Part shown: positions 27,457-39,899 of the stretch, piece by piece
Position numbering within the stretch: position 1 is the stretch's first letter
Layout of the letters: each line of letters begins with the position of its first letter
Source of the DNA: Lactococcus paracarnosus
Lineage (GTDB): Bacteria; Bacillota; Bacilli; Lactobacillales; Streptococcaceae
Assembly: GCF_006770285.1 (NCBI RefSeq)
Contig: NZ_CP017195.1
Span: 2,201,141-2,265,140 of the forward strand
Length of the DNA: 64,000 nt
Direction: 5' to 3'
Notes under the pieces: model-generated
Seen by the model: only the letters and a program-made list of their open reading frames with translations
Databases searched by the model: none
What the model was told of the DNA's origin: nothing
Program-made: the position numbers and the translations under genes

Positions 27457-27485
27457 ATTTTACAAGAAAATTCAGAAAATAGCAA
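27457..27485 (-). promoter_or_regulatory. his operon promoter
   Basis: On the minus strand, TTGCTA (complement of 27480-27485) and TAAAAT (complement of 27457-27462) are 17 bases apart. A CodY-like palindrome (27467-27481) overlaps the spacer. The start site would be close to 27450, giving a leader of about 335 bases. Confidence 0.65.
27467..27481. promoter_or_regulatory. CodY-box-like sequence over the his promoter
   Basis: AAAATTCAGAAAATA matches the CodY consensus AATTTTCWGAAAATT at 12 of 15 positions. It covers the spacer between the -35 and -10, where binding would repress. CodY control of amino acid synthesis is well known in lactococci; occupancy here is inference. Confidence 0.35.
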
Positions 27486-27543
27486 GTATTATATACAATT
27501 AAGTTTTATAAAACGTCATCAGTTATAACATCAAGCTATCTAT

Positions 27544-28080
27544 TCAACGTTTTTCTATTAATAAAGCAAAGGGTGGCTGATGTGCCTGGTTAATCCCACC
27601 ATAACGCATGACATGATACGTATTTTGAGGTAATGCCATAACAAATGCTAACACCTCATCACGTTCCTCAACTCCGCCATCATGACCGTAATAGACCATC
27701 ATCCCAATGCGACCACCTCGAACGAGTAAGGCTAATAATTTAGTCAGCGCCGCTAGTGTTGTTTGCCCATGTGTGATGATAGACTTATCAGACTGAGGTA
27801 AATAACCTAGATTAAAAATAGCCGCATCAACTGGTTGCTTAATATATAAATCAAGATTTTCATGACCATCTAAAATCAACTCAGCGGTTAGTTCTTGCTC
27901 AGACAAGCGTTGTCTAGTTGTTACTAAGGCAAGCTCTTGTATATCAAAAGCAAACACATGATCACTCAACCTGGCTAAGAAAACTGTATCATAGCCTTGT
28001 CCCATCGTTGCATCTACAACAACAGCATCATGGCTAATATCTGAAAGGAACTCATGTACCATTTGCAGAGGTGTTAGCAT
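27544..28080 (-). CDS. mnmM: tRNA 5-aminomethyl-2-thiouridine methyltransferase (YtqB-like)
   Basis: This 178-residue SAM-dependent methyltransferase has the SAM motif VVDATMGQGYDTVFLA (near 21-36) and the NLGYLPQSDK motif near residue 90. It is the YtqB/rRNA_methylase family, members of which were recently assigned as MnmM, the last methylation of mnm5s2U at the tRNA wobble position in Gram-positives. It overlaps the radical SAM gene mnmL by 7 bp, the usual YtqA-YtqB pair. Confidence 0.85.
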   Translation of the reverse strand: MLTPLQMVHEFLSDISHDAVVVDATMGQGYDTVFLARLSDHVFAFDIQELALVTTRQRLSEQELTAELILDGHENLDLYIKQPVDAAIFNLGYLPQSDKSIITHGQTTLAALTKLLALLVRGGRIGMMVYYGHDGGVEERDEVLAFVMALPQNTYHVMRYGGINQAHQPPFALLIEKR

Positions 28081-28991
28081 ACTTTAGCTCCCTGAAACGT
28101 ATCACGACGCACCAACTCAGCATCAATGGCGTTTAAAACTTCCCACTTCTTCAAACTCCACATCGGACCAATTAGCATCTCTCGAGGTGCATCACCAGTT
28201 AATCTATGGATTGAAATCTCTTTTGGAATAATTTCAAGTTGATCACAAATCACATTAACATAATCATCAAATGCCATTAACTGGAGATCTCCCTGATGGA
28301 AATCACGCTGCATTCTCGTACCTGTCATTAAATGGAGTAGATGGAGCTTAATACCCTGAATATCAGAATCAGTCACGACACGACGGACATTTTCAAGCAT
28401 CATCTCAGGTGTTTCACCTGGTAAACCATTAATAAGATGGACACAAACTAATATACCACGAGCACGCAGGTTAGCGACAGCGTCTAAATAGGTTTGATAA
28501 TCATGCGCTCTATTGATCAGATCACTAGTCTTCTCATACGTCGTTTGTAGGCCTAATTCAACCCATACTGTAATACGCGTATTTAATTCAGCTAGATAGT
28601 CAAGTGTTTCAGTAGGCAAACAATCCGGACGTGTACCGATGTTGATACCAACCACGTCTGGCCGACCAACTGCTTGCTCAAACCGCTCTCTAATAACATC
28701 TACAGAATCATGTGTATTTGTGAAATTTTGAAAATAAGCAATATATTTCTTAACACCTGGCCATTTACGATGCAAAAACTCAATCTCTTTTTCAACCTGT
28801 ACTGGAATTGGTGCATCTGGTGCTACTATAGCATCACCAGAACCAGAAACTGTACAAAACGTACAGCCGCCATGCGCTACTGTACCATCCCGATTTGGAC
28901 AATCAAATCCAGCATCAATCGGAACTTTAAACACTTTTTCTCCATAACTATCACGAAGATAGTCATTCCATGTTGTATATCTCTTCATCAT
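28074..28991 (-). CDS. mnmL: radical SAM protein, YtqA/TIGR01212 type
   Basis: This 305-residue radical SAM enzyme has cysteines C31, C43 and C46 (CX11CX2C spacing, CPNRDG...GGCTFC), the variant spacing of the YtqA/YhcC family. The family partner of YtqB has been proposed as MnmL in wobble uridine modification; that assignment is from memory and less certain than the family. It begins on the last base of the PAP2 stop codon. Confidence 0.8.
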   Translation of the reverse strand: MMKRYTTWNDYLRDSYGEKVFKVPIDAGFDCPNRDGTVAHGGCTFCTVSGSGDAIVAPDAPIPVQVEKEIEFLHRKWPGVKKYIAYFQNFTNTHDSVDVIRERFEQAVGRPDVVGINIGTRPDCLPTETLDYLAELNTRITVWVELGLQTTYEKTSDLINRAHDYQTYLDAVANLRARGILVCVHLINGLPGETPEMMLENVRRVVTDSDIQGIKLHLLHLMTGTRMQRDFHQGDLQLMAFDDYVNVICDQLEIIPKEISIHRLTGDAPREMLIGPMWSLKKWEVLNAIDAELVRRDTFQGAKVC

Positions 28992-29641
28992 TATTTTTGA
29001 ACTCCCTTAAAACGCCATTTAAATCTTAATTCATCATAGACAGGAAACCAAAATAGTAACCAGCTACTACTTATCAGCCAGCCACCTAGTATATCCGTAG
29101 GAAAATGAACCCCTAGGTAAATTCTTGACATGCCAATAAGTCCCACAATAATAACCGCTAAGACTAATGGTATATTTTTAACATATCTATGCTTAATTCT
29201 TTGTCTACAGATAACCATCAAGGTCACATAGAGCATAATACTAACAGCAGCATGACCAGATGGAAAACTCAGGCCTTTTTCTACCACTAAATGCGGTAAA
29301 CTGGGCCTTTGTCTAGTATAAACATACTTTAAAATTGTCACCAAAATTGGGGCCATCACTACATTTACAGTCAAAAAGATAGCTTCCGTATACCACTTCT
29401 TAATCAAAAACAACAACAATAGAAATCCTAATATAATGACCACATATCGTGCACTTCCAAAATGCGTCACCTGTTTAAAAAAAGAAGTTGAAGTAGCTGA
29501 GAGATCTCGTCTAATCACTTGTTGGATACTACTGTCCACGCTTGTCAAACTGTTCGGAAAAAACTTGACTAAATAGCCAAGCATAACAAACATCACTAAG
29601 CCAAAACTGGCATTTAATTGATAAATTTTTTTCTGTTTCAT
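28991..29641 (-). CDS. PAP2-family membrane phosphatase
   Basis: This 216-residue membrane protein carries the three PAP2 motifs: KYVYTRQRP (105-113), PSGH (127-130) and SRIYLGVHFPTD (about 171-182). Several membrane helices surround them. Such enzymes dephosphorylate lipid phosphates such as undecaprenyl pyrophosphate or phosphatidylglycerol phosphate; the substrate cannot be read from sequence. A -10 element lies only four bases before the ATG, so either transcription starts elsewhere or the start codon is further in. Confidence 0.88.
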   Translation of the reverse strand: MKQKKIYQLNASFGLVMFVMLGYLVKFFPNSLTSVDSSIQQVIRRDLSATSTSFFKQVTHFGSARYVVIILGFLLLLFLIKKWYTEAIFLTVNVVMAPILVTILKYVYTRQRPSLPHLVVEKGLSFPSGHAAVSIMLYVTLMVICRQRIKHRYVKNIPLVLAVIIVGLIGMSRIYLGVHFPTDILGGWLISSSWLLFWFPVYDELRFKWRFKGVQK

Positions 29642-29645
29642 CTCT

Positions 29646-29673
29646 CCATTATAACAAAAAAAGCCATCTAATC
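29646..29673 (-). promoter_or_regulatory. promoter for the PAP2-mnmL-mnmM group
   Basis: On the minus strand, TTGATT (complement of 29668-29673) and TGTTATAAT (the -10 TATAAT is the complement of 29646-29651) are 16 bases apart. The -35 lies in the loop of the tRNA-Asn terminator. The distance to the PAP2 ATG is only four bases. Confidence 0.5.
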
Positions 29674-29684
29674 AAATATAGATG
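29653..29684 (-). terminator. terminator of the rRNA operon after tRNA-Asn
   Basis: On the minus strand GCCATCTA and TAGATGGC pair across an 8-base loop and are followed by seven T residues. It closes the rRNA operon 19 bases after tRNA-Asn. Confidence 0.85.
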
Positions 29685-29702
29685 GCTTTACTTTTTTATA
29701 AC

Positions 29703-29775
29703 TCCGCTTGCAAGACTCGAACTTGCGACATCATGATTAACAGTCATGCGCTACTACCAACTGAGCTAAAGCGGA
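29703..29775 (-). tRNA. tRNA-Asn (GTT), copy 1
   Basis: This 73-base tRNA has acceptor arms TCCGCTT/AAGCGGA, D-arm AGCTCAGTTGGTAG and anticodon GTT in CTGTTAATC. It is the last gene of the rRNA operon, after 5S. Confidence 0.97.
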
Positions 29776-29781
29776 ATATCG

Positions 29782-29897
29782 CTTGGCACCGACCTTATCT
29801 CACAGGGGGCAACCCCCAACTACTTCCGGCGTAATGAGACTTAACTACTGTGTTCGACATGGGAACAGGTGTATCTCTCATGCAATAAGCACCAAAC
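29782..29897 (-). rRNA. rrf: 5S ribosomal RNA, copy 1
   Basis: This approximately 116-base RNA contains the typical 5S segments CCTGTTCCCATG, CGAACACAG and GGAAGTAGTTGGGGGTTGCC. The ends pair as TTGGTGC with GGTGCCAA. It lies about 100 bases after 23S. Ends are approximate. Confidence 0.95.
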
Positions 29898-29999
29898 TTT
29901 TCGCGAATATCTAAACTTGCGTTTGAACATTCAAAACTGAATAACATTTCTCTAAAATAACTCACTAAACCAAAACGTTTAAAACTTAAACTCTACTAG

Positions 30000-32902
<2,903 letters not shown>

Positions 32903-33026
32903 TTTAAATTGATACATTTAAGTATCTTGGTAATAAGTATTGAGTCTTTCGACTCACGCTTTTTTTTTGAGGTGTTGTATAAATACAACACTTCTCGGTT
33001 TATTTCTTGTTATTTTAGAAATTGTT

Positions 33027-33043
33027 ATTCAGTTTTCAATGAT
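33027..33043 (-). promoter_or_regulatory. boxA-like antitermination element before 23S
   Basis: On the minus strand the spacer between tRNA-Ala and 23S has ATTGAAAACTGAATAAC, which shares TTGAAAACTGAATAA with an element in the 16S leader. Nus-type boxA sites in rRNA leaders and spacers have this form. Confidence 0.45.
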
Positions 33044-33096
33044 CAAATCTTCTATTTTAACGTCTTCGTTGACAAGATGATATCACTATCATCCTA

Positions 33097-33169
33097 TGGA
33101 GCCTAGCGGGATCGAACCGCTGACCTCCTGCGTGCAAAGCAGGCGCTCTCCCAGCTGAGCTAAGGCCCC
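33097..33169 (-). tRNA. tRNA-Ala (TGC)
   Basis: This 73-base tRNA has anticodon TGC in CTTTGCACG, acceptor GGGGCCT/AGGCTCC with one G-T pair, and lies in the 16S-23S spacer as is usual in lactococci and streptococci. Confidence 0.97.
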
Positions 33170-33286
33170 CTCTTCTTCAGAGAAGATTTTTACTCTTGCT
33201 ATTAGGTATAAACCTCTCAAAACTAAATAATACAGAATTAAAACGCAAATGCAGGTTATCCATGAATTGCCTAAGCAACCATTTTT

Positions 33287-34838
<1,552 letters not shown>

Positions 34839-35261
34839 TAAATGAGATGATATAAATATCATCTAGCTTTTGTTTTTTTGTCCGTTAATTTCTTAACGAT
34901 TTATTGTCGAATTGACAGTTTGTTATCTATTGCTAAATAACAAGCCTGCACTTGGTTATTATTCTGTATTATTCAGTTTTCAAAGGTCTATTTCGTTGTT
35001 GTTGTTCTTACGAGACAACTACTTAATTCTAACAGAAGCTTTTTGTTTTGTCAACTACTTTCGAAAAGTTTTTTTGTTTTCTTTTCAATCGTTCGCTTCC
35101 GCTCTTTTTAGTACTTTATTATCTTATCAAATTCTTACTATTTCGTCAACACCTTTTTTGTTTTTTTTTTACTTTTACGTCACTCATACATCTTTTTGGT
35201 CGTTCTGGGACTATTTCAGCCCTTTTAGGGTAGGTCATTACTTTTAGCTATTTTTCTATTT
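34839..35261. promoter_or_regulatory. intergenic control region between 16S and comX
   Basis: This 420-base stretch holds no gene. On the minus strand it carries the rRNA promoter, a boxA-like element (complement of about 34971-34988) and the 16S leader with a hairpin next to 16S (GATGATAT...ATATCATC). The + strand is very T-rich between 35040 and 35260, which reads as an A-rich upstream element on the rRNA side. The comX promoter lies at its right edge. Confidence 0.6.
35026..35054 (-). promoter_or_regulatory. rRNA operon promoter
   Basis: On the minus strand, TTGACA (complement of 35049-35054) and TAGAAT (complement of 35026-35031) are exactly 17 bases apart. An A-rich stretch upstream resembles an UP element. 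The leader to 16S is about 180 bases. Confidence 0.8.
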
Positions 35262-35267
35262 TATAAT
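35262..35267 (+). promoter_or_regulatory. -10 element of comX
   Basis: TATAAT at 35262-35267 sits 27 bases before the comX ATG. No good -35 is placed 17 bases upstream (TTTAGC region), which suits a promoter needing an activator. I saw no convincing ComR-type box at the right distance. Confidence 0.5.
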
Positions 35268-35294
35268 AGACCTAAGGTGAAAAGGGGAGAAGAC

Positions 35295-35792
35295 ATGAAG
35301 AGGGAGAAGATGATGGACACTATAGAAAATATGTTAAAAAATATTGAACCGATTATTATGAATTGTAGAAAAATGGCTAAAATCCCTTCTTGGGAAATTG
35401 ACGATTATATGCAAGAAGGCAGAATCATTGCCTTAGAATTGTATAATAAGTTAACTCTGTGCAACGATACTTCTCAGGTTAACTTTTATATCTACTTTAA
35501 AGTGAGATACTCTTGTTTCTTGATTGATACGTATCGTAAAACTAACGCCTTTAAGAGAAAATTCGATCAACCAATTTATTTAGATGTCTCCGAAGCATTC
35601 AACATTTATGACCACAAGCAGAACGTGGCTGATAATGTCATCTATGACTTGTTATTTCAAGAAATATTAGCAATCTTAACTCCAGCAGAGGTAGAGACTT
35701 TAAATGCCTTAAAAAGAGGAGAGAAGGTTGATCGTAATAAAAAATTTAGGATTAAAAAAAAGATAATTGACTATATCAATGAGATTTTGTAG
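35295..35792 (+). CDS. comX: competence sigma factor ComX (SigX)
   Basis: This 165-residue protein looks like the alternative sigma factor that switches on DNA uptake genes in streptococci and lactococci. A sigma region 2 is seen around DDYMQEGRIIALELY (about 36-50) and KVRYSCFLIDTYRK (about 75-88), and a C-terminal region 4 around LTPAEVETLNALKRGEKVDRNKK. I chose ATG 35295, with AGGGGAG five bases before it; a GTG at 35277 is in frame. Location beside an rRNA operon, on the opposite strand, matches comX of streptococci. The frame is intact. No ComX-dependent promoter motif was found in the window. Confidence 0.82.
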   Translation: MKREKMMDTIENMLKNIEPIIMNCRKMAKIPSWEIDDYMQEGRIIALELYNKLTLCNDTSQVNFYIYFKVRYSCFLIDTYRKTNAFKRKFDQPIYLDVSEAFNIYDHKQNVADNVIYDLLFQEILAILTPAEVETLNALKRGEKVDRNKKFRIKKKIIDYINEIL

Positions 35793-35836
35793 TAAGCAAT
35801 ACCCTCCCTTGATCATCTGATTATTGCCATACATAA

Positions 35837-35874
35837 AAAAGAGGACGCCATATTTAGGACATCCTCTCTTTTTA
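35837..35874. terminator. terminator after comX, possibly bidirectional
   Basis: AAAAAAGAGGA and TCCTCTCTTTTT flank a 17-base interior with further partial pairing (GCC/GGA). T-tracts lie on both strands. Confidence 0.75.
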
Positions 35875-35970
35875 TAAAGAACAATTTTAAATTTGGCTCA
35901 TATCCTAAGCTCAACAGGTAACACAACTAACCGGCATTTACACACCTTTTTTAAAGCAAGGAGTGATAAC

Positions 35971-35996
35971 AAAAAACGCTACCCGCAGGTAACGTT
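35971..35996 (-). terminator. terminator of the tRNA array after tRNA-Asn copy 2
   Basis: On the minus strand AACGTTACC-TGCG-GGTAGCGTT (one mismatch-type G-T pair) is followed by TTTTG. It lies 8 bases after tRNA-Asn. It differs fully from the terminator of copy 1, which marks the end of the duplicated segment. Confidence 0.7.
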
Positions 35997-36004
35997 TACT
36001 TAGC

Positions 36005-36077
36005 TCCGCTTGCAAGACTCGAACTTGCGACATCATGATTAACAGTCATGCGCTACTACCAACTGAGCTAAAGCGGA
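36005..36077 (-). tRNA. tRNA-Asn (GTT), copy 2
   Basis: Identical to the copy at 29703-29775. It is the last gene of the tRNA array. Confidence 0.97.
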
Positions 36078-36083
36078 ATATCG

Positions 36084-36199
36084 CTTGGCACCGACCTTAT
36101 CTCACAGGGGGCAACCCCCAACTACTTCCGGCGTAATGAGACTTAACTACTGTGTTCGACATGGGAACAGGTGTATCTCTCATGCAATAAGCACCAAAC
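36084..36199 (-). rRNA. rrf: 5S ribosomal RNA, copy 2 (without 16S/23S)
   Basis: Identical to copy 1. It is preceded by tRNA-Ile, not by 23S, so it is an orphan 5S expressed from the tRNA array promoter. Confidence 0.93.
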
Positions 36200-36236
36200 T
36201 TTTCGCGAATATCTAAACTTGCGTTTGAACATTCAA

Positions 36237-36310
<74 letters not shown>

Positions 36311-36390
36311 TAATTTTCGTTTTCTATCGCTAACGAATTTAGGATGGTTATCATGGTGAATGCCATTTTTTACAATAAAAAAAATGGCAA

Positions 36391-36461
36391 AGCGGGTGAC
36401 GAGAATCGAACTCGCGTAGTTAGCTTGGAAGGCTAAGGTTCTACCATTAAACTACACCCGC
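36391..36461 (-). tRNA. tRNA-Gly (TCC)
   Basis: This 71-base tRNA has anticodon TCC in CTTCCAAG and acceptor GCGGGTG/CACCCGC. Flanking inverted repeats (TGCCATTTTT...AAAATGGCA on its left, ATTATGGCATTCCATAAT on its right) may guide processing of the array transcript. Confidence 0.96.
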
Positions 36462-36487
36462 TAATACATTATGGCATTCCATAATAA

Positions 36488-36560
36488 TGGCGCGAGACGG
36501 AATCGAACCGCCGACACATGGAGCTTCAATCCATTGCTCTACCAACTGAGCTACCGAGCC
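36488..36560 (-). tRNA. tRNA-Phe (GAA)
   Basis: This 73-base tRNA has anticodon GAA in TTGAAGC. The acceptor pairs GGCTCGG with TCGCGCC, leaving an apparent T4-C69 mismatch. Other arms are normal. Confidence 0.94.
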
Positions 36561-36599
36561 AAGGTTTTTAAATTTTAAAATGTATAAATACATTTTAAA

Positions 36600-36672
36600 C
36601 GGTCCCGACGGGAATTGAACCCGCGATCTTCGCCGTGACAGGGCGACGTGATAACCGCTACACTACGGGACC
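36600..36672 (-). tRNA. tRNA-Asp (GTC)
   Basis: This 73-base tRNA has anticodon GTC in CTGTCACG and acceptor GGTCCCG/CGGGACC with discriminator G. Confidence 0.96.
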
Positions 36673-36686
36673 TACTGATTTGGATA

Positions 36687-36760
<74 letters not shown>

Positions 36761-36791
36761 ATAATTTTATATTAGGAAGTATTATTCCCAA

Positions 36792-36881
36792 AGGAGGATT
36801 AGGGATTCGAACCCTAGCACGCTTTTACACGTCTGACGGTTTTCAAGACCGTTCCCTTCAGCCAGACTTGGGTAATCCTCC
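36792..36881 (-). tRNA. tRNA-Ser (TGA)
   Basis: This 90-base class II tRNA has anticodon TGA in CTTGAAAA, a long variable arm (CAGACGTGTAAAAGCGTG) and acceptor GGAGGAT/ATCCTCC. Confidence 0.96.
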
Positions 36882-36886
36882 ATAAA

Positions 36887-36958
36887 TAGTCCGTACGGGA
36901 TTCGAACCCGTGATACCGCCGTGAAAAGGCGGTGTCTTAACCCCTTGACCAACGGACC
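36887..36958 (-). tRNA. tRNA-Glu (TTC)
   Basis: This 72-base tRNA has anticodon TTC in TTTTCACG. The acceptor GGTCCGT/ACGGACT has a G1-T72 pair. It is the first gene of the array. Confidence 0.95.
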
Positions 36959-37002
36959 AGGGTTTGTTAACTTTTTGAGAACCTCAATCAGCAACAAAAA
37001 TA

Positions 37003-37031
37003 ATTATATCGTAATTCTGTAATTTCGTCAA
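37003..37031 (-). promoter_or_regulatory. promoter of the tRNA-Glu...tRNA-Asn array
   Basis: On the minus strand, TTGACG (complement of 37026-37031) and TATAAT (complement of 37003-37008) are 17 bases apart, a near-consensus promoter about 45 bases before tRNA-Glu. Confidence 0.8.
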
Positions 37032-37095
37032 GGGGTTTTTAAAATTTTTTTAAAATAAATTTAAGTTAAGTTAACCTTCCCTTTATTCATAAGGG

Positions 37096-37923
37096 TTACA
37101 GCGCCCAATGTTTCATGCCACCATTATTAAATAGATAGATGGCACCATTTATTTGTGCATCTATATCACCATCATACCCTGGATAATTTGGAGCTAATTG
37201 AAACAAACCATAATAGCCAAGTGAATTTTTGATAGTTGAAAGCCAGCCGCTTTCTCTTGAAATAATATAATCCCACTGGCTAGCAGAAACACCTGTTCTA
37301 GATTGCAATTGGGATAAAACATATGTTCTATCTTCTTTAGATAAGCCGCCTGACACAACCTTATTGCCATTATCTACTATAACTACATCAGAGGACGCAT
37401 CAGATTCAGATGGATTTTTTGTAACGTCTTCTTTTGAAGTCGTATTTTCTTCTTTAGCGATATAAGACCTTAAGAATTTTAAATGTTGTCCAGAATAAAT
37501 TTGCTCTTGAGAGGTTAATTTAGTTTGTTGCATAATTGAGACTACTGATGTTTTAAATTTCTCACTTATTTGTGATAAAGAATCCCCATCTTTAACAATA
37601 TAGTCAACCTCGTCAGTTTCAGATACGACATCAGATTTTGGATTAACTTCCGGCGTTGAATTTGTTACTAAGTCGGTCTCCTTCTTTGAAGGTACAGACT
37701 TGTCATTTTCATTTTGTGACGATTTCGTATGCTTATACGTGACCGATTTTATTTCTACAGGTGACGGCTGCTGTATTGTCGTGTCAGCTTCATATTTTGA
37801 ATCACTACCCAAAACCAAGAATACCGTCATACCAGATACTAATCCAGTCATACCGATAATAGTAAGTAGTGTAAACAAGATTTTATGAGATTTTTTAAAT
37901 GTATTTTCTTTTAATATAGACAT
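37096..37923 (-). CDS. secreted LysM protein with transglycosylase-like C-terminus
   Basis: This 275-residue protein has an N-terminal membrane segment (about 14-38), a Ser/Thr/Lys-rich linker, one LysM domain (about 107-150, YIVKDGDSLSQISEKF) and a C-terminal domain (about 205-275) with WDYIISRESGWLSTIKNS and GYYGLFQLAP. The E in SRESGW is the likely catalytic acid of a lysozyme-like transglycosylase fold, as in Apf-type proteins. It would bind and trim peptidoglycan at the surface. The exact substrate is not known. Confidence 0.8.
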   Translation of the reverse strand: MSILKENTFKKSHKILFTLLTIIGMTGLVSGMTVFLVLGSDSKYEADTTIQQPSPVEIKSVTYKHTKSSQNENDKSVPSKKETDLVTNSTPEVNPKSDVVSETDEVDYIVKDGDSLSQISEKFKTSVVSIMQQTKLTSQEQIYSGQHLKFLRSYIAKEENTTSKEDVTKNPSESDASSDVVIVDNGNKVVSGGLSKEDRTYVLSQLQSRTGVSASQWDYIISRESGWLSTIKNSLGYYGLFQLAPNYPGYDGDIDAQINGAIYLFNNGGMKHWAL

Positions 37924-38003
37924 ATACCTTACAGTTTAACATGTTTAAGCTAGAAAAAAAGCCTTGTTACAGACTCTTCATAAAATGTTATCAAATTGTA
38001 ATG

Positions 38004-39899
38004 CTATGGTTTACCCTTAACTTTTGATACTTGATTCAACCCTTTAACCACTAGGTCAAGATACTGACTTGATACATCCGGTTTTCCCCCAAAGTGGATC
38101 TTATCTGCCCATAACTCGTTTTGTAAAGGTGAAATATAGGTAGCCCAATCTGCTACCACAACCCAAGGGTATTGTTTTGCAAGACTATGTAAATGCGTAT
38201 TAAACTGATTTAATACCCCCATATTATTCCCATCAAATGGTGTGACAAATACAATTCGGCTGCCTTTAGGACTTTCACTTATGATTTTTTCAACATCAGT
38301 ACTCATATCTGCTGTAACATTTGCACCTGCAGAAATAACAATATAACTACCAATAGTCTTCTCTTTTACCTTTTGAGCAAAAAGTTTATAAATGTTGTCA
38401 TAGTTTCTACCGACTTCAGCATTCACATCAGCATCTGGTAAAATCGTTGTTAAATAAGGAACCACACCTACCATTACTGAATCTCCAAGAATTGTTTGAG
38501 TCGAATTTAGCACATCATCAGATGTCGTTTCCACATCCTTTAAGACCGTTTGCTTCAATTGTAAATCTGCACTGGATAAAAATCCCAGACTAGTATTTTG
38601 CCATACTGTATTAGCAAAAATACCTTTTCCTGTATCAACCAAATTTTGTGCTAATTGCCCCTGTTTATCAAGCTTAGTCATGGTTTGACTAATTTGTGCT
38701 TCATTAATACTTTGCTCAATTTTTGAGAGCCTAGGCGCAGATATTGCGATGAAAAGACATATAAGAGATAACGCCCCAACTCCCGTATAAAATAGTTTTT
38801 GTTTCATAAATGTCGGTAACACTTTGCCATGAAAGTAAGGTTCTACCCCATAATAAACAAAACAGGCACACAGCAATGAGATAAAAAAGCTTAATACACC
38901 GGCGATAAAAACTTGGTGAATAAATTGAGAGATAATCAACCATACCGGCCAATGAAACAGATAAATACTATAAGAGGTATCTGCTAGAACTGTTAATCCT
39001 TTCGGTTCATCTACAGTCGTCCGCTCATGTAAAATACGAAACTGAACAATTAATAGTGCTGCCATCAAGCTTGACAAGATGAGATTCGTTCTAATCGTCC
39101 AAGTACTTTCAAACTTACCAAATATAGTCAAGAACAACAAGACACCACTAGCTAGAACAGTCACTAAAACCCATTTTTTCATCGGATATCTTGTAAAGAG
39201 CACCTTTTTTTCAGGTTCAATCTTAATACCAAAGAAGACCGCAGTAATTGCACCTATAAAGAATGGGAACATGTGTGTACTAAAAGAAAAATAACTGTAA
39301 CTTAGATAGTGAGGATCAAAGGTCAGCTGAAGTCTGATAATCGAAAAGACTGTCAAAAAAAGACTGATGATAAGTACCCAAATTTTTGTATAACCAATTA
39401 AAAATTTGTCTTTTTTCTTAAAATGCTTAAGGAGTATCACGATTGTTAAAAGTATAACTCCCCATATTAAATAAAATATAAATTCTAGAGATAATGTCCA
39501 AGTATGAACAAAAAGTTTAGGCGTCTGCTGTGCTTCATATGATGAACCAGATAATATCTCAAATCTATTTGTTGCAAAACCAATCGCAGCAGACACCTGT
39601 TTAGCTAAATTTGCTCTAAAATCAGATGGTAGCAATAATGAGAATGGTAATACCAACATAATCATCATAATAAGTGGTGGGAATATTCTTAAAAATCGTC
39701 TTTTATAGTACTTTAATATATCAAATGTCTGTGATTTTTCAAGTTCGATAAAGAATAATGACGTAATCAAATAGCCTGAAAAAACAAAAAAGATATCAAC
39801 ACCAATAAAACCACCTGGGAACTGTTTTACGAAAAAATGATAAAACAAAACCAGAACAAGGCCAATAATCCTAACTAATGAAAACCATTTAATTCGCAT
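38004..39899 (-). CDS. OatA-like membrane acyltransferase with SGNH domain
   Basis: This 631-residue protein has an acyltransferase-3 domain with about ten membrane helices (1-390; FYHFFVKQFPGGFIGVDIFFVFSGYL near the start). An extracellular SGNH domain follows, with GDS near residue 470 and ADKIH near 600. OatA proteins with this layout O-acetylate peptidoglycan muramic acid and give lysozyme resistance; related proteins modify other glycans. I chose ATG 39899 with GGAG nine bases before it. It overlaps the MORN gene by 11 bp. Confidence 0.85.
   Translation of the reverse strand: MRIKWFSLVRIIGLVLVLFYHFFVKQFPGGFIGVDIFFVFSGYLITSLFFIELEKSQTFDILKYYKRRFLRIFPPLIMMIMLVLPFSLLLPSDFRANLAKQVSAAIGFATNRFEILSGSSYEAQQTPKLFVHTWTLSLEFIFYLIWGVILLTIVILLKHFKKKDKFLIGYTKIWVLIISLFLTVFSIIRLQLTFDPHYLSYSYFSFSTHMFPFFIGAITAVFFGIKIEPEKKVLFTRYPMKKWVLVTVLASGVLLFLTIFGKFESTWTIRTNLILSSLMAALLIVQFRILHERTTVDEPKGLTVLADTSYSIYLFHWPVWLIISQFIHQVFIAGVLSFFISLLCACFVYYGVEPYFHGKVLPTFMKQKLFYTGVGALSLICLFIAISAPRLSKIEQSINEAQISQTMTKLDKQGQLAQNLVDTGKGIFANTVWQNTSLGFLSSADLQLKQTVLKDVETTSDDVLNSTQTILGDSVMVGVVPYLTTILPDADVNAEVGRNYDNIYKLFAQKVKEKTIGSYIVISAGANVTADMSTDVEKIISESPKGSRIVFVTPFDGNNMGVLNQFNTHLHSLAKQYPWVVVADWATYISPLQNELWADKIHFGGKPDVSSQYLDLVVKGLNQVSKVKGKP

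Larger units (their letters stand above)
29702..29934 (-). repeat. 233-bp direct repeat, copy 1 (tRNA-Asn, 5S)
   Basis: This stretch matches 36004-36236 base for base as read. It covers tRNA-Asn, 5S rRNA and about 37 bases upstream of 5S, and stops sharply at both ends. Confidence 0.85.
36004..36236 (-). repeat. 233-bp direct repeat, copy 2 (tRNA-Asn, 5S)
   Basis: Offset by 6302 bases from copy 1 with no difference seen by eye. Here the segment is fused to tRNA-Ile rather than to 23S. Confidence 0.85.

Noticed and set aside
27501..27514. GTTTTATAAAAC palindrome as terminator of mnmM
   Set aside because: It is a short AT-rich palindrome with no loop and no T-tract after it.
35205..35220. GGGACTATTTCAGCCC as a ComR box for comX
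   Set aside because: The second half does not complete the GGGAC...GTCCC palindrome and the distance to the -10 (over 40 bases) is too long.
34912..35247. 111-codon frame rich in Phe and Ser upstream of comX
   Set aside because: It is an artefact of the T-rich promoter region, with no ribosome binding site and low-complexity product.
36782..36997. 71-codon frame on the minus strand
   Set aside because: It covers tRNA-Ser and tRNA-Glu.
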